NCBI GenBank assembly: GCA_009744235.1
Contig: WPHV01000006.1
Coordinates: 248,001 to 312,000 of the forward strand
Reading direction: 5' to 3'
Length of the DNA: 64,000 nucleotides
Source of the DNA: Gillisella vitis
GTDB lineage: Bacteria > Pseudomonadota > Alphaproteobacteria > Rhizobiales > Rhizobiaceae
In this document: positions 38,225 through 49,061 of the stretch, piece after piece
How the letters are laid out: every line of letters starts with the position of its first letter
Numbering within the stretch: the first letter of the stretch is position 1
Notes under the pieces: model-generated
Database searches by the model: none
Seen by the model: the letters and a program-made list of their open reading frames with translations, nothing else
What the model was told of the DNA's origin: nothing
Made by a program: the position numbers and the translations under genes

Positions 38225-38712
38225 CCCGTTCCGCTGCCTTGTTTTGTCGCCCGGTTCCGGCAATCCTGTTCATCCTGGCGCTGCTGATCCTGGACCAGGC
38301 GATCAAATATGCGGTCGAGGTCAGCTTGCCCATGCATGAACTCGTGCCTGTTGTGCCCATGCTTGGCCTGTTTCGCACCCACAATCTCGGCGTTGCCTTT
38401 TCCATGCTTTCACATCTCGATGCCTGGGTCATCGTCGTCATGCGGCTTGCCATCGTCGCTTTTGTCGCCTGGCTCTGGCGCCAGACCAGCCGCGATCATC
38501 AGTTTGCGCATCTGGGCTATTGCCTGATCATTGCCGGCGCTTTCGGTAATATCATCGACCGCTTCACCTATGGCTATGTGGTGGACTATATTCTGTTTCA
38601 TACCGAGACATGGTCGTTTGCGGTCTTCAACCTGGCCGATAGCTTGATTACGATCGGGGCCGGCTTCATCCTGCTGGAAGAACTGCTGGTTTTGCGCCGC
38701 TCAAAAGGGTAG
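38221..38712 (+). CDS. lspA: lipoprotein signal peptidase (signal peptidase II)
   Basis: Cleaves prolipoprotein signal peptides in the inner membrane. 163 residues with four membrane helices; catalytic aspartates are D113 in [10 protein letters not shown] and D140 in [22 protein letters not shown] is the conserved NxGxAF block. Its ATG overlaps the stop of the methyltransferase by four bases. Works upstream of lnt, also in this window, in lipoprotein maturation. Confidence 0.96.
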   Translation: MTRSAALFCRPVPAILFILALLILDQAIKYAVEVSLPMHELVPVVPMLGLFRTHNLGVAFSMLSHLDAWVIVVMRLAIVAFVAWLWRQTSRDHQFAHLGYCLIIAGAFGNIIDRFTYGYVVDYILFHTETWSFAVFNLADSLITIGAGFILLEELLVLRRSKG

Positions 38713-38793
38713 AGGCGAAATTTCCCGCTCGGCCACGCCGAACTAGTGATGGAAATTTTCCCTAAAAGGTGTAGCATGGCTTGAAACAGGATT

Positions 38794-38833
38794 GCTCACA
38801 TGCTGTGAGCCGCTCGCCCCAAGCGGTTTTTTT
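38794..38833 (+). terminator. tandem hairpin terminator after lspA
   Basis: GCTCACA/TGTGAGC (38794-38800, 38804-38810) is followed at once by CCGCT/AGCGG (38810-38814, 38822-38826) and seven T residues (38827-38833). The second hairpin with its T run is a standard intrinsic terminator; the first may assist. Confidence 0.7.
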
Positions 38834-39137
38834 CACACGGCATTGAGGGTCGGTTTACCGAGATTGAACGTGGTCTGCCGACCGTAACAAAACATTGACG
38901 GGGCTTTGCTACCGCATAATTCATCAAATCGGCCTTGGTTTAATGAGAGAGTTATGCAGCGGATTTGAAGCACCATAGCGTACCTGACGTCTTTTGCAGG
39001 ATGCTGGTGGTGTGGCCAGATAAATGTCGTGATCTTGGTGGGAGCACCGGATGGCGGATGATGGAAAACACCGAAACAGGTGGGTTTCGCCTCCTCTTCC
39101 GAAAGGCTTTGCCGGACAGCTGCCGGAGTAGGCGCAG
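38834..39137. other. lspA terminator to hybrid kinase interval
   Basis: About 300 bases holding repeat copy D and then a leader with GGAGTAGGCGCAG before the kinase start. No gene is seen. Confidence 0.5.
38912..38985. repeat. mosaic palindromic repeat, degraded copy D
   Basis: CCGCATAATTCATCAAATCG with AATGAGAGAGTTATGCAGCGG forms module 1 with several mismatches; the start of module 2 (GATTTGAAGCACCATAGCG) follows and then decays. Confidence 0.65.
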
Positions 39138-40772
39138 ATGCTATCGAAGACGCAGAGCCCTGTCCCCCCATCCATCGCGAGTGCGGAACTGGTGCGCACG
39201 CGTCTGCTTGCCACCGTCAGCCATGAAATGCGCACGCCGCTGAACGGCATTCTCGGCATGAGCCATCTGCTGGGCCGGACCGATCTGTCGCCAGAGCAGC
39301 GCAATTATCTTTCCGGCATCGTACAAGCGGGCGAATCCCTGCAACAATTGATTGCCGATCTTCTTGATTACACGACGCTTGAAACTGGCCATTTCGAACT
39401 TCACAATCAACGTGTTTCCCCCAGACGTCTGATCGAAGGCGTGGTCGAGATGTTGTCGCCACGCGCCCATGCCAAGGGCATCGAGATCGCCGCGACGACA
39501 CAGTCCGGGGTTCCCGAGGAAGTCGATATCGATGTCGCCCGGCTGCGCCAGGTGCTGTTCAATGTGATCGGCAATGCGGTGAAATTCACCGTCGAGGGCG
39601 GTGTGCTCGTCTCGGCTAGCTGCATTGGCGACGAATTGGTGGTGCGGGTCCGCGACACCGGTCCTGGCATGACGGAGGAGGAACGCACCCGGCTGTTCGT
39701 GGAGTTTTCGCAAGGCGGAGATCCAGTGCAGCGCAGTGGCGGCACGGGCCTTGGCCTGTTCATCTCCCAGCGGTTGATGATGGCGCTTGGCGGTTCTCTG
39801 TCGATTATTGAAACCGTGCGCGGACGGGGAACGTCCTTCGAGATCCGCTTGCCAACCAAGGCGATTGCGCAGGATCGCACCGTTTCTCAGCGACAGTCGC
39901 TGTTATCAGGGTCCAGCGTCCTGCTGTTGGCCCCAGATGGCCCGGCGGCTGAAGGCGCGTCCATGACCATTCGCACGCTTGGCGGGTTTTGCCATTGGGC
40001 AAAGAAAACCGAAGAGGCGCTTGACCTTTTGGATCGGGTCGAGAGGCAGGATGCGATGCTGACGGATCTGATCGTCGATCATCGCTGCATTTCCGATTAC
40101 GATGCCAATCTTGCCAGACGGCTGTCCGGTCTGGGAAAAATTCGACGCATCTATCTGGTCAATCCGGAAGAGCGGCCTGTGCGGCCGCTGACCGGTTTCG
40201 ATGCCTGGCTGATCCGTCCGCTGCGTGAGCAAACCTTGAGCGATGTGCTGCGGGGGCTGATGAGTGGCGTGGATGCGGCCCATGTCGATGTACAGGATAC
40301 CGATGTCTCCCATGCAGGTGTCCTGCTTTCGGGAGAAGGCATGGAGCCGGGCAAACAGGTCCCGGACGTGCTGAATGTTCTGGTTGGAGAGGACGATTTC
40401 GTCAATGCAACCCTGCTGCGGGCCGTTTTGCAGAAAGCTGGCCATATGGTCGGCGTGGTCAATGATTTCGATGCCCTGCGGCGTGAAGTGGCTTTGGAAG
40501 AGGCGGTCAAACTGGACCTGATCATTACCGATCTCGGCATGCCCGGCGGTGATGGCAGCTCAGTTCTGCGCTATGTGCGGATGATCGAGCAATTGAAACG
40601 CCGCCCGCGCTGCCCCATCCTAGTCTTGACCGGTGATCTCAGGGATGCCGCCCGAGCCGAGGCGCTGACCAGTGGCGCGGATCTGGTCTTGCAGAAGCCT
40701 GTCAATCCCGAGCGCCTGCTGAATGAAATTGCCTCGTTGATGAAAACACATCGTACAAGACTGTACGGCTAG
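39138..40772 (+). CDS. soluble hybrid histidine kinase/response regulator without sensor domain
   Basis: 544 residues. The phosphoacceptor helix begins almost at once (LLATVSHEMRTPLNG, H29), followed by an ATPase domain (FNVIGNAVKF, VRDTGPGMTEEE, GGTGLGLFISQRL), a degenerate receiver-like stretch (about 255-380) and a C-terminal receiver (NVLVGEDDFVNATLL, LIITDLGMPGGDG, LQKPVNPERLL). No transmembrane segment or PAS/GAF domain. The input is therefore protein-protein contact or a partner sensor. Confidence 0.9.
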   Translation: MLSKTQSPVPPSIASAELVRTRLLATVSHEMRTPLNGILGMSHLLGRTDLSPEQRNYLSGIVQAGESLQQLIADLLDYTTLETGHFELHNQRVSPRRLIEGVVEMLSPRAHAKGIEIAATTQSGVPEEVDIDVARLRQVLFNVIGNAVKFTVEGGVLVSASCIGDELVVRVRDTGPGMTEEERTRLFVEFSQGGDPVQRSGGTGLGLFISQRLMMALGGSLSIIETVRGRGTSFEIRLPTKAIAQDRTVSQRQSLLSGSSVLLLAPDGPAAEGASMTIRTLGGFCHWAKKTEEALDLLDRVERQDAMLTDLIVDHRCISDYDANLARRLSGLGKIRRIYLVNPEERPVRPLTGFDAWLIRPLREQTLSDVLRGLMSGVDAAHVDVQDTDVSHAGVLLSGEGMEPGKQVPDVLNVLVGEDDFVNATLLRAVLQKAGHMVGVVNDFDALRREVALEEAVKLDLIITDLGMPGGDGSSVLRYVRMIEQLKRRPRCPILVLTGDLRDAARAEALTSGADLVLQKPVNPERLLNEIASLMKTHRTRLYG

Positions 40773-40925
40773 ATTCCGGGAAAGTTTCCTATTATTATCT
40801 TGGAGTATCCATTGATTTTATGGGAAAAATCGCCATAAAAACTGCAATCAGCGTATCCTGTGTCAACATCTTGTCGCATATCCGTGTTTAACAGGTCTTG
40901 TTTGAACAAAGCCGGATGAACCGCC

Positions 40926-41801
40926 ATGACAGTCGAACTCCTTGATCGTGCAGTCACACCTGAAACGGAGCGTTCCTCCGGTACGGTTTCCGGCCCTGCT
41001 GGCGATGTACTGGGCCGGATCGGTACGCTGGAAACCAGGCTTGCCCGCAACGCACGCGAGATCGATGCGGCCCAGGCGGTGCGCTACCGGGTGTTCGTCG
41101 AAGAGATGAATGCTATGTTGCCGCCCGATGCCATGCGGCAGAAGCGCGATATCGATGTGTTCGATGAAATCTGCGATCATCTTCTGGTTCTAGACCACGC
41201 CATTGAAGGTGATCCGGAAGATCAGATCGTCGGCACCTATCGGCTGCTGCGTCATGAAGTGGCGCTGGCCAATTTCGGCTTCTATTCCGCCTCGGAATTT
41301 GCGCTGGACGATCTCATCGCCCGCCATCCCGACAAGCGCTTCATGGAGCTTGGCCGTTCCTGTGTCCTGCCGAATTATCGCACCAAGCGGACGGTAGAAT
41401 TGCTCTGGCAGGGAAACTGGGCCTACGCGCTGCGCCACAATATGAGCGCCATGATCGGCTGCGCCTCTTTTCCAGGCGTGCAGCCGGAACAGCATGCGCT
41501 GGCTCTGTCCTTTCTGGCGCAGAATGCCGAAGCCCGCGGCGAATGGGCGGTTCGTGCCCGCCCGGAACTGTTTTGCCCCATGGACTTGATGCCATCCGAA
41601 ATCGTCAATGCCCGCAAGGCGCTGTCCGCCATGCCGCCGCTAGTCAAGGGTTATCTGCGTCTCGGCGCGATGATCGGTACCGGTGCCGTGGTCGACCATG
41701 CCTTCAACACCACCGATGTGCTGATCGTTCTGCCGATCACCAGCATTTCCGATCGCTACGTGAATTATTACGGTGCCGATGCCGGGCGGTTTGCGAGCTA
41801 G
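40926..41801 (+). CDS. olsB: L-ornithine N(alpha)-acyltransferase OlsB
   Basis: First enzyme of ornithine-lipid synthesis: transfers a 3-hydroxyacyl group from acyl carrier protein to ornithine. 291 residues; characteristic blocks are AVRYRVFVEEMNAML, RFMELGRSCVLPNYRTKR, LLWQGNWAYALRHNMSAM and the end DRYVNYYGADAGRF. The product, lyso-ornithine lipid, is the substrate of OlsA encoded at 55463-56260. Ornithine lipids replace phospholipids in phosphate limitation in rhizobia. Single gene, followed by a repeat. Confidence 0.95.
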   Translation: MTVELLDRAVTPETERSSGTVSGPAGDVLGRIGTLETRLARNAREIDAAQAVRYRVFVEEMNAMLPPDAMRQKRDIDVFDEICDHLLVLDHAIEGDPEDQIVGTYRLLRHEVALANFGFYSASEFALDDLIARHPDKRFMELGRSCVLPNYRTKRTVELLWQGNWAYALRHNMSAMIGCASFPGVQPEQHALALSFLAQNAEARGEWAVRARPELFCPMDLMPSEIVNARKALSAMPPLVKGYLRLGAMIGTGAVVDHAFNTTDVLIVLPITSISDRYVNYYGADAGRFAS

Positions 41802-41809
41802 GTTATATC

Positions 41810-41887
41810 AGGAAAGCCGAAGCCCTGCTTTCTCGAAAAGATCGCTTTCAGTAAAGAAAGCTGGGAACTGTCCGGTTCAGGTTGAAC
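41810..41887. repeat. second mosaic repeat module, copy 2
   Basis: Collinear with 28850-28931: TCAGGAAAGCC, TTTCTCGAAAAG and CTGTCCGGTTCAGGTTGAAC are shared landmarks with divergence between. It begins just after olsB and overlaps the last bases of the small minus-strand gene. Confidence 0.55.
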
Positions 41888-42119
41888 ATGGCGATTTCTG
41901 TCGAAGGTGTCTGTTTGCTGAAACGCAGGACGCTGTAGATTTTGCCAGCCGTTGATCGTTTGGCATTTCCATTGGTTGCTCGGGCGGGATGACGAGGTCG
42001 GCCAATTGCCGTTGCGATAGACCCACCAAATCTGGATGCAGAAGTGGATCTTTGCTCGCGGCGTAATTGCAGGCATCCGAAGATCCTGACCTTGAGAAAA
42101 ACCTCCAGATAATCTTCAT
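41877..42119 (-). CDS. small hypothetical protein divergent from a LysR regulator
   Basis: 80 residues beginning MKIIWRFFSRSG, with a central LHPDLVGLSQRQLADLVIP segment that has the amphipathic look of short regulatory or DUF1127-like proteins, but I do not recognise the family. Evidence that it is real: AAAGGA nine bases before the ATG and its head-to-head position with the LysR gene 99 bases away. Its stop lies in the repeat at 41810-41887, so the C-terminus may have been altered by repeat insertion. Could be spurious. Confidence 0.45.
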   Translation of the reverse strand: MKIIWRFFSRSGSSDACNYAASKDPLLHPDLVGLSQRQLADLVIPPEQPMEMPNDQRLAKSTASCVSANRHLRQKSPCST

Positions 42120-42218
42120 GGTTACATCCTTTACCGTGCTGTATCAGGCCTTCAAAGGCTAGAGAGTTCTCTGCTATCGGCAATTGAGATTTTTGGGCGG
42201 TGCCTATAGATTTCCTGG

Positions 42219-43178
42219 ATGAGCAAACTCAATTTGGTGCATCTCAATGGATTGCGGGCCGTGGAGGCTGTTGGTCGGCTAGGCTCTCTGCAAGCGGCTG
42301 CCAGCGAACTTGGCGTTTCGATCGGTGCCATCAGCCAGCAGGTCATCAAGGCTGAGCAGCAGTTGCAATTGCAATTATTCGAGCGAACCAGCCGCGGCAT
42401 GGTGCCGACAGATGTGGCTGAGCCGGTGCTTGACCGTTTGAGTGCGGGCTTTCGGCATTTGTCGGGGGCAGTGGCGCTTGCGCTGAAGAGCGATGATACG
42501 GTTTTAACGATTTCGGTGGCGCCGGTCTTTGCTGCACGCTGGTTGGTGCATCGCATTGGTGCGTTTTCAGAGCGGTTTCCGACGATCCGTCTTAGAATGG
42601 AGGCAAGCGACCGGTTAATCGATCCATCAAGCTCCGATGTCGATCTGTGTATTCGGGTCGGGCGTGGTGACTGGCCCGGTGTACGGGCCGAGTTACTGCT
42701 GGAACAGAAGGTTTTTCCGGTCTGCACACCTGCCATGGCAAAGCGCCTGCAATCACCAGCCGATCTCCTGGACTTGCCGATTGTGGAAGATGGCCGGGCG
42801 ATGTTCAGTTGGGATGTATGGCTGGCCGCTGCCGGACTTCCCGGACGAACTGTCCGCACACGGCACGTCTTTAGCGAAGCCTCTCTATGCTTGGACGCTG
42901 CACTGGCTGGGCAAGGCATCTTGCTGGCCTGGCAGACGATTGCTTCGCAGCAATTACAGCAGGGGCAGTTGGTGGCGCCCTTCGGGCCGGCAGTGCCGAC
43001 AGGGCTTGCCCATTATTTTGTCAGCCCAGAAGGCGCGCGCCGCAATGACAAGGTCGATGCCTTCAAGCGGTGGCTGCGCGGTGAGCTTCACGAGGATATG
43101 ACCCGTCTCGCCAAGGCAATTCCTTTTCTAGGCGGCCCTTTTCTGAAAGGCCCATGTCTGAAAGGCGAGTGCGGTTGA
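42219..43178 (+). CDS. GcvA-like LysR-family transcriptional regulator
   Basis: 319 residues with an N-terminal HTH (LNGLRAVEAVGRLGSLQAAA, then SELGVSIGAISQQVIKAEQQ) of the GcvA/AmpR subgroup, and an effector domain that includes VSVAP-like ISVAPVFAARWLVHRIGAF and DLCIRVGRGDWPG. Divergent from the small gene; AGAGAGTTCTCT (42161-42172) between them could be part of the operator. The target is unknown. Confidence 0.92.
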   Translation: MSKLNLVHLNGLRAVEAVGRLGSLQAAASELGVSIGAISQQVIKAEQQLQLQLFERTSRGMVPTDVAEPVLDRLSAGFRHLSGAVALALKSDDTVLTISVAPVFAARWLVHRIGAFSERFPTIRLRMEASDRLIDPSSSDVDLCIRVGRGDWPGVRAELLLEQKVFPVCTPAMAKRLQSPADLLDLPIVEDGRAMFSWDVWLAAAGLPGRTVRTRHVFSEASLCLDAALAGQGILLAWQTIASQQLQQGQLVAPFGPAVPTGLAHYFVSPEGARRNDKVDAFKRWLRGELHEDMTRLAKAIPFLGGPFLKGPCLKGECG

Positions 43179-43199
43179 TCTTTGTGCGACCGCAGCTTT
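43170..43199 (+). terminator. intrinsic terminator overlapping the LysR stop
   Basis: TGCGGTT (43170-43176) pairs with GACCGCA (43188-43194, one G-T wobble) with an 11-base loop, followed by GCTTTTTG. The stop codon begins at the end of the first arm. Confidence 0.6.
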
Positions 43200-43316
43200 T
43201 TGTGGGCAGGCGGGTGGCTTGCCGCTGCATCGGTTGTCATTGTGGCTTGAACATCGTTAGATGTCGTCTGGACGCGGTCGTGTCCCGATACCCTCAATTT
43301 TGCAAAGCGTGAACCT

Positions 43317-46052
43317 GTGATCATCGACAAAGCTGCCGAACCGGATGTGCTCAACACCGCCGCCCTGACGTCGCAAGAAAGCCGCGCAACGGCAACCCCG
43401 ATGATGGAACAGTATATTGAAATCAAGGCGAACAATCCCGGTTCACTGCTGTTTTACCGGATGGGTGATTTCTATGAGCTGTTTTTCGAGGACGCCGTCG
43501 AGGCGTCCCGGGCGCTCGGCATCACCCTGACCAAGCGCGGGCAGCATCTGGGTCAAGACATTCCGATGTGCGGTGTCCCTGTACATGCCTCTGACGATTA
43601 TCTGCAAAAGCTGATCACGCTCGGGTTCCGTGTCGCCGTTTGCGAACAGGTGGAAGACCCGGCTGAGGCAAAGAAGCGCGGCTCCAAATCCGTGGTCAAG
43701 CGTGACGTGGTGCGTCTGGTCACGCCCGGCACGCTGACGGAGGAAAAGCTGCTGTCGCCGTCGGAGACCAATTATCTGATGGCGCTGGCACGGGTGCGCG
43801 GCAGCGGCGATGAACTGGCGCTGGCCTGGATCGATATTTCCACTGGCGTCTTCCGTCTGGCTGAAACCAATCCCACCCGTCTGCTGGCCGATATTTTCCG
43901 CATCGATCCGCGTGAAGTGATCGTCGCCGAAACGTTGATGCAGGACCCGGACCTGAAGCCGGCCTTTGATGTGCTTGGCCGCGTGGTCGTGCCGCAGCCA
44001 TCGGTGCTGTTCGATAGCGCTTCGGCGGAGGGGCGCATCACGCGCTATTTCAACGTCAAGACGCTCGACGGTTTCGGCGGGTTTTCACGGCCAGAAATGG
44101 CTGCGGCTTCGGCGGCGATTGCCTATGTGGAAAAAACCCAGATGTCCGAGCGTCCGCCGCTTGGGTTGCCTGAGCGGCAATCCTCGTCCTCGACGCTGTT
44201 TATTGACGCGGCCACCCGCGCCAATCTGGAATTGGTGAAGACCCTTTCCGGCCAGAAACAGGGCTCCCTGCTCAATACCATCGACCGAACCGTAACCGGC
44301 GGCGGCGCTCGGCTGATGGCTGAGCGGCTGATGTCGCCTTTGACAGAGGTGGTGGCGATTGCGCAGCGGCAGGATGCGGTCGCCTATCTGTTAACGGATG
44401 GTTTCCTGTGTGAGCGGCTGCGCGACCTTTTGAAACGCGCCCCCGATATGCCGCGTGCCTTGTCGCGGCTGGCGCTGGATCGGGGCGGGCCAAGAGATCT
44501 GGCGGCGATCCGCTATGGCTTGTCCACATCAGGCGATGTGGCCGGGTTGCTGCGAGGAGCGGTGCTGCCGGATGAGCTTGCCTCGGCGCTCACCGATCTC
44601 GAAATGCTATCGCCGTCGCTCGAAAACCTGCTGGCCTCGCAACTGGCGGAAGATCTGCCATTGTTGAAACGCGATGGCGGTTTTTTGAGAGAGGGCGCCG
44701 ATGAGGGGCTGGACGAGGTGCGGGCGCTGCGCGACCAGTCGCGCCGGGTGATCGCCGGGCTGCAATTGCAATATGCCGAGGAAACCGGCGTCAAATCTCT
44801 GAAGATCAAGCATAACAATGTGCTGGGCTATTTCATCGAAGTCACCGCCGGCAATGCCGGGCCGCTGATCGAGGGCGAGGCCAAGGCCCGCTTTATCCAT
44901 CGCCAGTCGATGGCCAATGCCATGCGCTTTACCACGACCGAACTGGCTGATCTCGAAAGCCGGATTGCCAATGCGGCAGGACAGGCGCTGGAAATAGAGC
45001 TTGCGGCGTTTGAGCGAATGCGTCAGGCGGTGGTGGTGGAGGCAGAGGCCATCAAAAAAGCAGCGCGGGCGCTGGCGGTGATCGATGTGGCCGCCGGTCT
45101 TGCTGTCCTCGCTGAAGAGCAGGGCTATTGCCGCCCCCTGGTCGATGACAGCAGGATGTTTTCCATTGTTGCCGGGCGTCATCCGGTGGTCGAACAGGCC
45201 TTGCGCAAGCAGGCGGCCAGCCCTTTCATTGCCAATAATTGCGATCTTTCACCGGTAGGCGATCAGAAGCACGGCGCGATCTGGATGCTGACCGGTCCGA
45301 ACATGGGCGGTAAATCCACCTTTCTGCGCCAGAATGCGCTGATCGCCATTCTCGCCCAGATGGGATCGTTCGTGCCCGCCGGGTCGGCGCATATCGGCAT
45401 TGTCGACCGGCTGTTTTCCCGCGTTGGCGCCTCCGACGATCTGGCGCGGGGCCGCTCGACATTCATGGTCGAGATGGTGGAAACGGCAGCCATTCTCAAT
45501 CAGGCGGGCGAGCGGTCTCTGGTCATTCTCGATGAGATCGGGCGTGGTACGGCGACATTCGACGGCCTGTCGATTGCCTGGGCGACCGTCGAACATCTGC
45601 ATGAGGTCAATCGCTGCCGATCGCTGTTTGCCACGCATTTTCACGAGCTGACGGCACTGTCTGAAAAGCTTGTGCGGCTGTCGAACGTCACCATGAAAGT
45701 CAAGGAATGGCATGGCGACGTGATTTTCCTGCATGAGGTTGGGGCCGGTGCCGCCGACCGTTCCTACGGCATCCAGGTGGCGCGATTGGCCGGGCTGCCG
45801 GGCATGGTGGTGGAGCGCGCCCGCGCCGTGCTGTCGCAGCTCGAAGATGCTGACCGAAAAAATCCGGCCAGCCAGTTGATTGACGACCTGCCGCTGTTCC
45901 AGGTCAGTCAGAGGCGGGAAAGCCGGACAGGGGCAGGGATGCAGGTTTCGGCGGTGGAAGAGGCATTGCGTGGCCTCAATTTGGATGATTTGACGCCAAG
46001 GCAGGCGCTGGATGCGCTTTACGACCTGAAAACCGCTCTGGCAAAATCCTGA
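43317..46052 (+). CDS. mutS: DNA mismatch repair protein MutS
   Basis: Recognises mismatches and loops. 911 residues from GTG 43317. The mismatch-binding phenylalanine-glutamate motif is in [15 protein letters not shown]; ATPase Walker A is [14 protein letters not shown], Walker [17 protein letters not shown] and the dimer/ATPase loop [14 protein letters not shown]-terminal 60 residues include the dimerisation segment ending [13 protein letters not shown]. No mutL nearby. The start is a GTG without a strong ribosome site, so it may shift slightly. Confidence 0.97.
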   Translation: MIIDKAAEPDVLNTAALTSQESRATATPMMEQYIEIKANNPGSLLFYRMGDFYELFFEDAVEASRALGITLTKRGQHLGQDIPMCGVPVHASDDYLQKLITLGFRVAVCEQVEDPAEAKKRGSKSVVKRDVVRLVTPGTLTEEKLLSPSETNYLMALARVRGSGDELALAWIDISTGVFRLAETNPTRLLADIFRIDPREVIVAETLMQDPDLKPAFDVLGRVVVPQPSVLFDSASAEGRITRYFNVKTLDGFGGFSRPEMAAASAAIAYVEKTQMSERPPLGLPERQSSSSTLFIDAATRANLELVKTLSGQKQGSLLNTIDRTVTGGGARLMAERLMSPLTEVVAIAQRQDAVAYLLTDGFLCERLRDLLKRAPDMPRALSRLALDRGGPRDLAAIRYGLSTSGDVAGLLRGAVLPDELASALTDLEMLSPSLENLLASQLAEDLPLLKRDGGFLREGADEGLDEVRALRDQSRRVIAGLQLQYAEETGVKSLKIKHNNVLGYFIEVTAGNAGPLIEGEAKARFIHRQSMANAMRFTTTELADLESRIANAAGQALEIELAAFERMRQAVVVEAEAIKKAARALAVIDVAAGLAVLAEEQGYCRPLVDDSRMFSIVAGRHPVVEQALRKQAASPFIANNCDLSPVGDQKHGAIWMLTGPNMGGKSTFLRQNALIAILAQMGSFVPAGSAHIGIVDRLFSRVGASDDLARGRSTFMVEMVETAAILNQAGERSLVILDEIGRGTATFDGLSIAWATVEHLHEVNRCRSLFATHFHELTALSEKLVRLSNVTMKVKEWHGDVIFLHEVGAGAADRSYGIQVARLAGLPGMVVERARAVLSQLEDADRKNPASQLIDDLPLFQVSQRRESRTGAGMQVSAVEEALRGLNLDDLTPRQALDALYDLKTALAKS

Positions 46053-46121
46053 TCGGCCAAATCCTGATCCAGGCTCGTATTGCTTTTTGGTTCTGGGCTT
46101 TCGATTCTGGCTCCGTCAAGG

Positions 46122-46139
46122 GATTTTAGGAATTATCGG
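46122..46139. repeat. short repeat fragment related to module 1
   Basis: GATTTTAGGAATTATCGG occurs here and again exactly at 54388-54405. It resembles half of the palindromic module (GATTTAAGGAATTATGCAG pattern). Both lie in short intergenic regions (mutS-glnD and tsaB-rimI). Confidence 0.5.
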
Positions 46140-46234
46140 CTATCCTGTTGCCCGCAGCGCCTTAAAAACGCTAAACCCGTTACAGACAAAAGCCGCCATA
46201 TTCCGAGCGGCAGGGAACAGATAACTGGACGATT

Positions 46235-49060
46235 ATGGCAAAGCACGATCCATCAGACGCAACGCTCCCCGATTTCAAGGCATTGGAGGCGGAATGCATG
46301 GCCATCGTGCTCCAGAATGGCAAGGTGCCGGAAACGCGGGCCGCCATTCTCCCCTTGCTGAAAAAGGCAAGCATTGATGGCCGGGAGGCGGCCCTGCGCC
46401 ATCTGACCGCCAATGGCAGCGGGTTGGAATGTGCCGGGATGATTTCCAATCTCCAGGACAATCTGATCGCGCTGGTGCATCGCATGGTCACCCAGTCGGT
46501 TTATCCGACCACCCAGCATGAATTTGCGGTGGCTGCGGTCGGCGGGTATGGCCGCAGCACCCTGGCTCCGGGGTCCGACATTGATCTCCTGTTCCTGCTG
46601 TCGGTGAAGGCCGGGGCGGATGCCCGCAAGGCGGTGGAATTCCTGCTCTATATTCTCTGGGATCTGGGTTTCAAGGTCGGCCATGCCACCCGTCTGGTCG
46701 AGGAATGCATCCGGCTGTCGCGCACCGACATGACCATCAGGACCGCCATTCTTGAAACTCGTTTCATCTGCGGGGAAGCGTTGCTGGTTGGCGAATTGCA
46801 GAAACGGTTCGATGCGGAGGTGGTTGAAAAGACCGCGCCTGAATTCATTGCCGCCAAGCTGGCCGAACGCGACGAACGCCATCGTAAGGCGGGCGATACC
46901 CGGTATCTGGTCGAGCCGAATGTGAAGGAAGGCAAGGGCGGATTGCGTGATCTGCACACGCTGTTCTGGATCGCCAAATATTATTACCGGATTTCCGACC
47001 CCGCCGATCTGGTCAAACTGGGTGTTCTGTCGCGCCAGGAATGGCGGATGTTTCAGAAATCCGACGATTTCCTCTGGGCGGTGCGCTGCCATATGCATTT
47101 TGCCACCGGCAAGCCGGAAGAGCGGCTGTCCTTCGATCTCCAGCCGGAAATCGCCCGCAATCTCGGCTATAATGCCCGTCCAGGCCTTTCGGAGGTCGAA
47201 CGTTTCATGAAGCATTATTTCCATGTTGCCAAAAATGTCGGCGACCTGACCCGGATCGTCTGTGCCAGCCTGGAGGACAAGCAGGCGAAGGCTGCTCCAG
47301 GTCTGACCGCAGCCATCGGGCGTTTTGCCCATCGGCCCCGGCGCATTCCCGGCACGCCTGAATTCATCGAGGACAGGGGCCGGATTGCTCTATCCGGTCC
47401 GGATATTTTCAAGCGTGATCCGATCAACGTCATGCGCTTTTTCCATGTCGCCGACCTGCATGGGCTGGAATTCCATCCTGATGCGCTCAAGGCGATTACC
47501 CGCTGCCTGCCGCTGATCGATCATGATTTCCGCGAAAACGAGGAGGCCAACCGGCTGTTCCTCTCCATCTTGACCTCCAAACGCGACCCGGCGCTGATGC
47601 TGACCCGGATGAACGAAGCGGGTGTGCTGGGCAAGTTTATCCCGGATTTCGGGCGAATTGTTTCGATGATGCAGTTCAACATGTATCATCATTATACCGT
47701 TGACGAGCATTTGATCCGATCGGTCGGCGTCCTGGCCGAGGTCGATCAGGGACAGCATGCCGAGATCCATCCATTGGTGGTCAAGCTGATGCCGAATATA
47801 GAGGAACGCACTGTGCTGTTCGTCGCGGTGCTGCTGCATGACATCGCCAAGGGCCGTCAGGAGGACCACTCGATTGCCGGTGCCAAGGTTGCCCGGCGTC
47901 TTTGCCCCCGTCTTGGCCTGAATGAGAAGCAGACCAAGCTGGTCGTCTGGCTGATCGATCAGCATCTGCTGATGTCGATGGTTGCCCAGACCCGCGATCT
48001 GCACGACCGCAAGACCATTACCGATTTCGCCGAGAAGGTGCAGTCGCTTGACAGGCTGCGCATGCTGCTGGTGCTGACGGTCTGCGATATCCGCGCCGTC
48101 GGCCCGGGCGTGTGGAACGGTTGGAAAGGCCAATTGCTGCGCACGCTTTATTATGAAACCGAATTACTGCTATCAGGCGGGTTTTCCGAAAGCCCGCGCA
48201 AGGAGCGCGCCAAACAGGCCGCCGAGCAATTGGCAGAGGCCCTGTCGGACTGGAGCCAGAAGGACCAGAAAACCTATAGCAAGCTGCATTATCAGCCCTA
48301 TCTGCTGACGGTGCCGTTGGAAGATCAGGTGCGTCATGCCCATTTCATCCGCCAGGCCGACAAGGCCGATCAGGCGTTGGCCACCATGGTCCGCACCCAT
48401 TCCTTCCACGCGATCACCGAGATTACGGTGCTTGCCCCCGACCATCCGCGCCTGTTGTCGATCATCGCCGGTGCCTGTGCGGCGGCGGGGGCCAATATTG
48501 CCGATGCGCAGATTTTCACCACCTCGGATGGCCGGGCGCTCGATACCATTCTCATCAACAGGGAGTTTCCCATTGACGAGGACGAGATGCGGCGGGCCAA
48601 TACGATCAGCAAGATGATTGAAGACGTGTTGGCGGGCAAGAAGCGCCTGCCGGAAGTGATTGCCACCCGCACCAAGGGCCGTAAACGCAACAAAACCTTC
48701 ACCGTCAAGCCGCATGTGACGATTTCCAACAGCCTCTCCAATAAGTTTACGGTGATTGAGATCGAATGTCTCGACCGTATCGGTCTGCTGGCCGAGGTCA
48801 CGGCGGTCCTGGCCGATCTGTCGCTCGATATTCACTCAGCCCGTATCACCACCTTTGGCGAAAAGGTCATCGATACGTTTTACGTTATCGATCTGGTTGG
48901 CCAGAAGATCACCAATGAAAATCGGCAGGGGTCCATTTCGGTCCGGCTGAAAGCGGTGATGAGCGAGCAGCCCGACGAATTGCGCGAGCAGATGCCATCG
49001 GGCATGATCGCGCCCGCCGCGACAAAATCCCCGGCTGCTGAAAAGAAAGCCCGCGTCTGA
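46235..49060 (+). CDS. glnD: bifunctional [protein-PII] uridylyltransferase/uridylyl-removing enzyme
   Basis: Nitrogen sensor that modifies PII proteins according to glutamine. 941 residues: nucleotidyltransferase domain with [19 protein letters not shown] (103-121), GlnD linker, HD hydrolase domain with [14 protein letters not shown], and two C-terminal ACT domains ([40 protein letters not shown]). Works in the same network as rpoN and ptsN of this window. Followed by murJ after one base. Confidence 0.97.
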   Translation: MAKHDPSDATLPDFKALEAECMAIVLQNGKVPETRAAILPLLKKASIDGREAALRHLTANGSGLECAGMISNLQDNLIALVHRMVTQSVYPTTQHEFAVAAVGGYGRSTLAPGSDIDLLFLLSVKAGADARKAVEFLLYILWDLGFKVGHATRLVEECIRLSRTDMTIRTAILETRFICGEALLVGELQKRFDAEVVEKTAPEFIAAKLAERDERHRKAGDTRYLVEPNVKEGKGGLRDLHTLFWIAKYYYRISDPADLVKLGVLSRQEWRMFQKSDDFLWAVRCHMHFATGKPEERLSFDLQPEIARNLGYNARPGLSEVERFMKHYFHVAKNVGDLTRIVCASLEDKQAKAAPGLTAAIGRFAHRPRRIPGTPEFIEDRGRIALSGPDIFKRDPINVMRFFHVADLHGLEFHPDALKAITRCLPLIDHDFRENEEANRLFLSILTSKRDPALMLTRMNEAGVLGKFIPDFGRIVSMMQFNMYHHYTVDEHLIRSVGVLAEVDQGQHAEIHPLVVKLMPNIEERTVLFVAVLLHDIAKGRQEDHSIAGAKVARRLCPRLGLNEKQTKLVVWLIDQHLLMSMVAQTRDLHDRKTITDFAEKVQSLDRLRMLLVLTVCDIRAVGPGVWNGWKGQLLRTLYYETELLLSGGFSESPRKERAKQAAEQLAEALSDWSQKDQKTYSKLHYQPYLLTVPLEDQVRHAHFIRQADKADQALATMVRTHSFHAITEITVLAPDHPRLLSIIAGACAAAGANIADAQIFTTSDGRALDTILINREFPIDEDEMRRANTISKMIEDVLAGKKRLPEVIATRTKGRKRNKTFTVKPHVTISNSLSNKFTVIEIECLDRIGLLAEVTAVLADLSLDIHSARITTFGEKVIDTFYVIDLVGQKITNENRQGSISVRLKAVMSEQPDELREQMPSGMIAPAATKSPAAEKKARV

Positions 49061-49061
49061 T

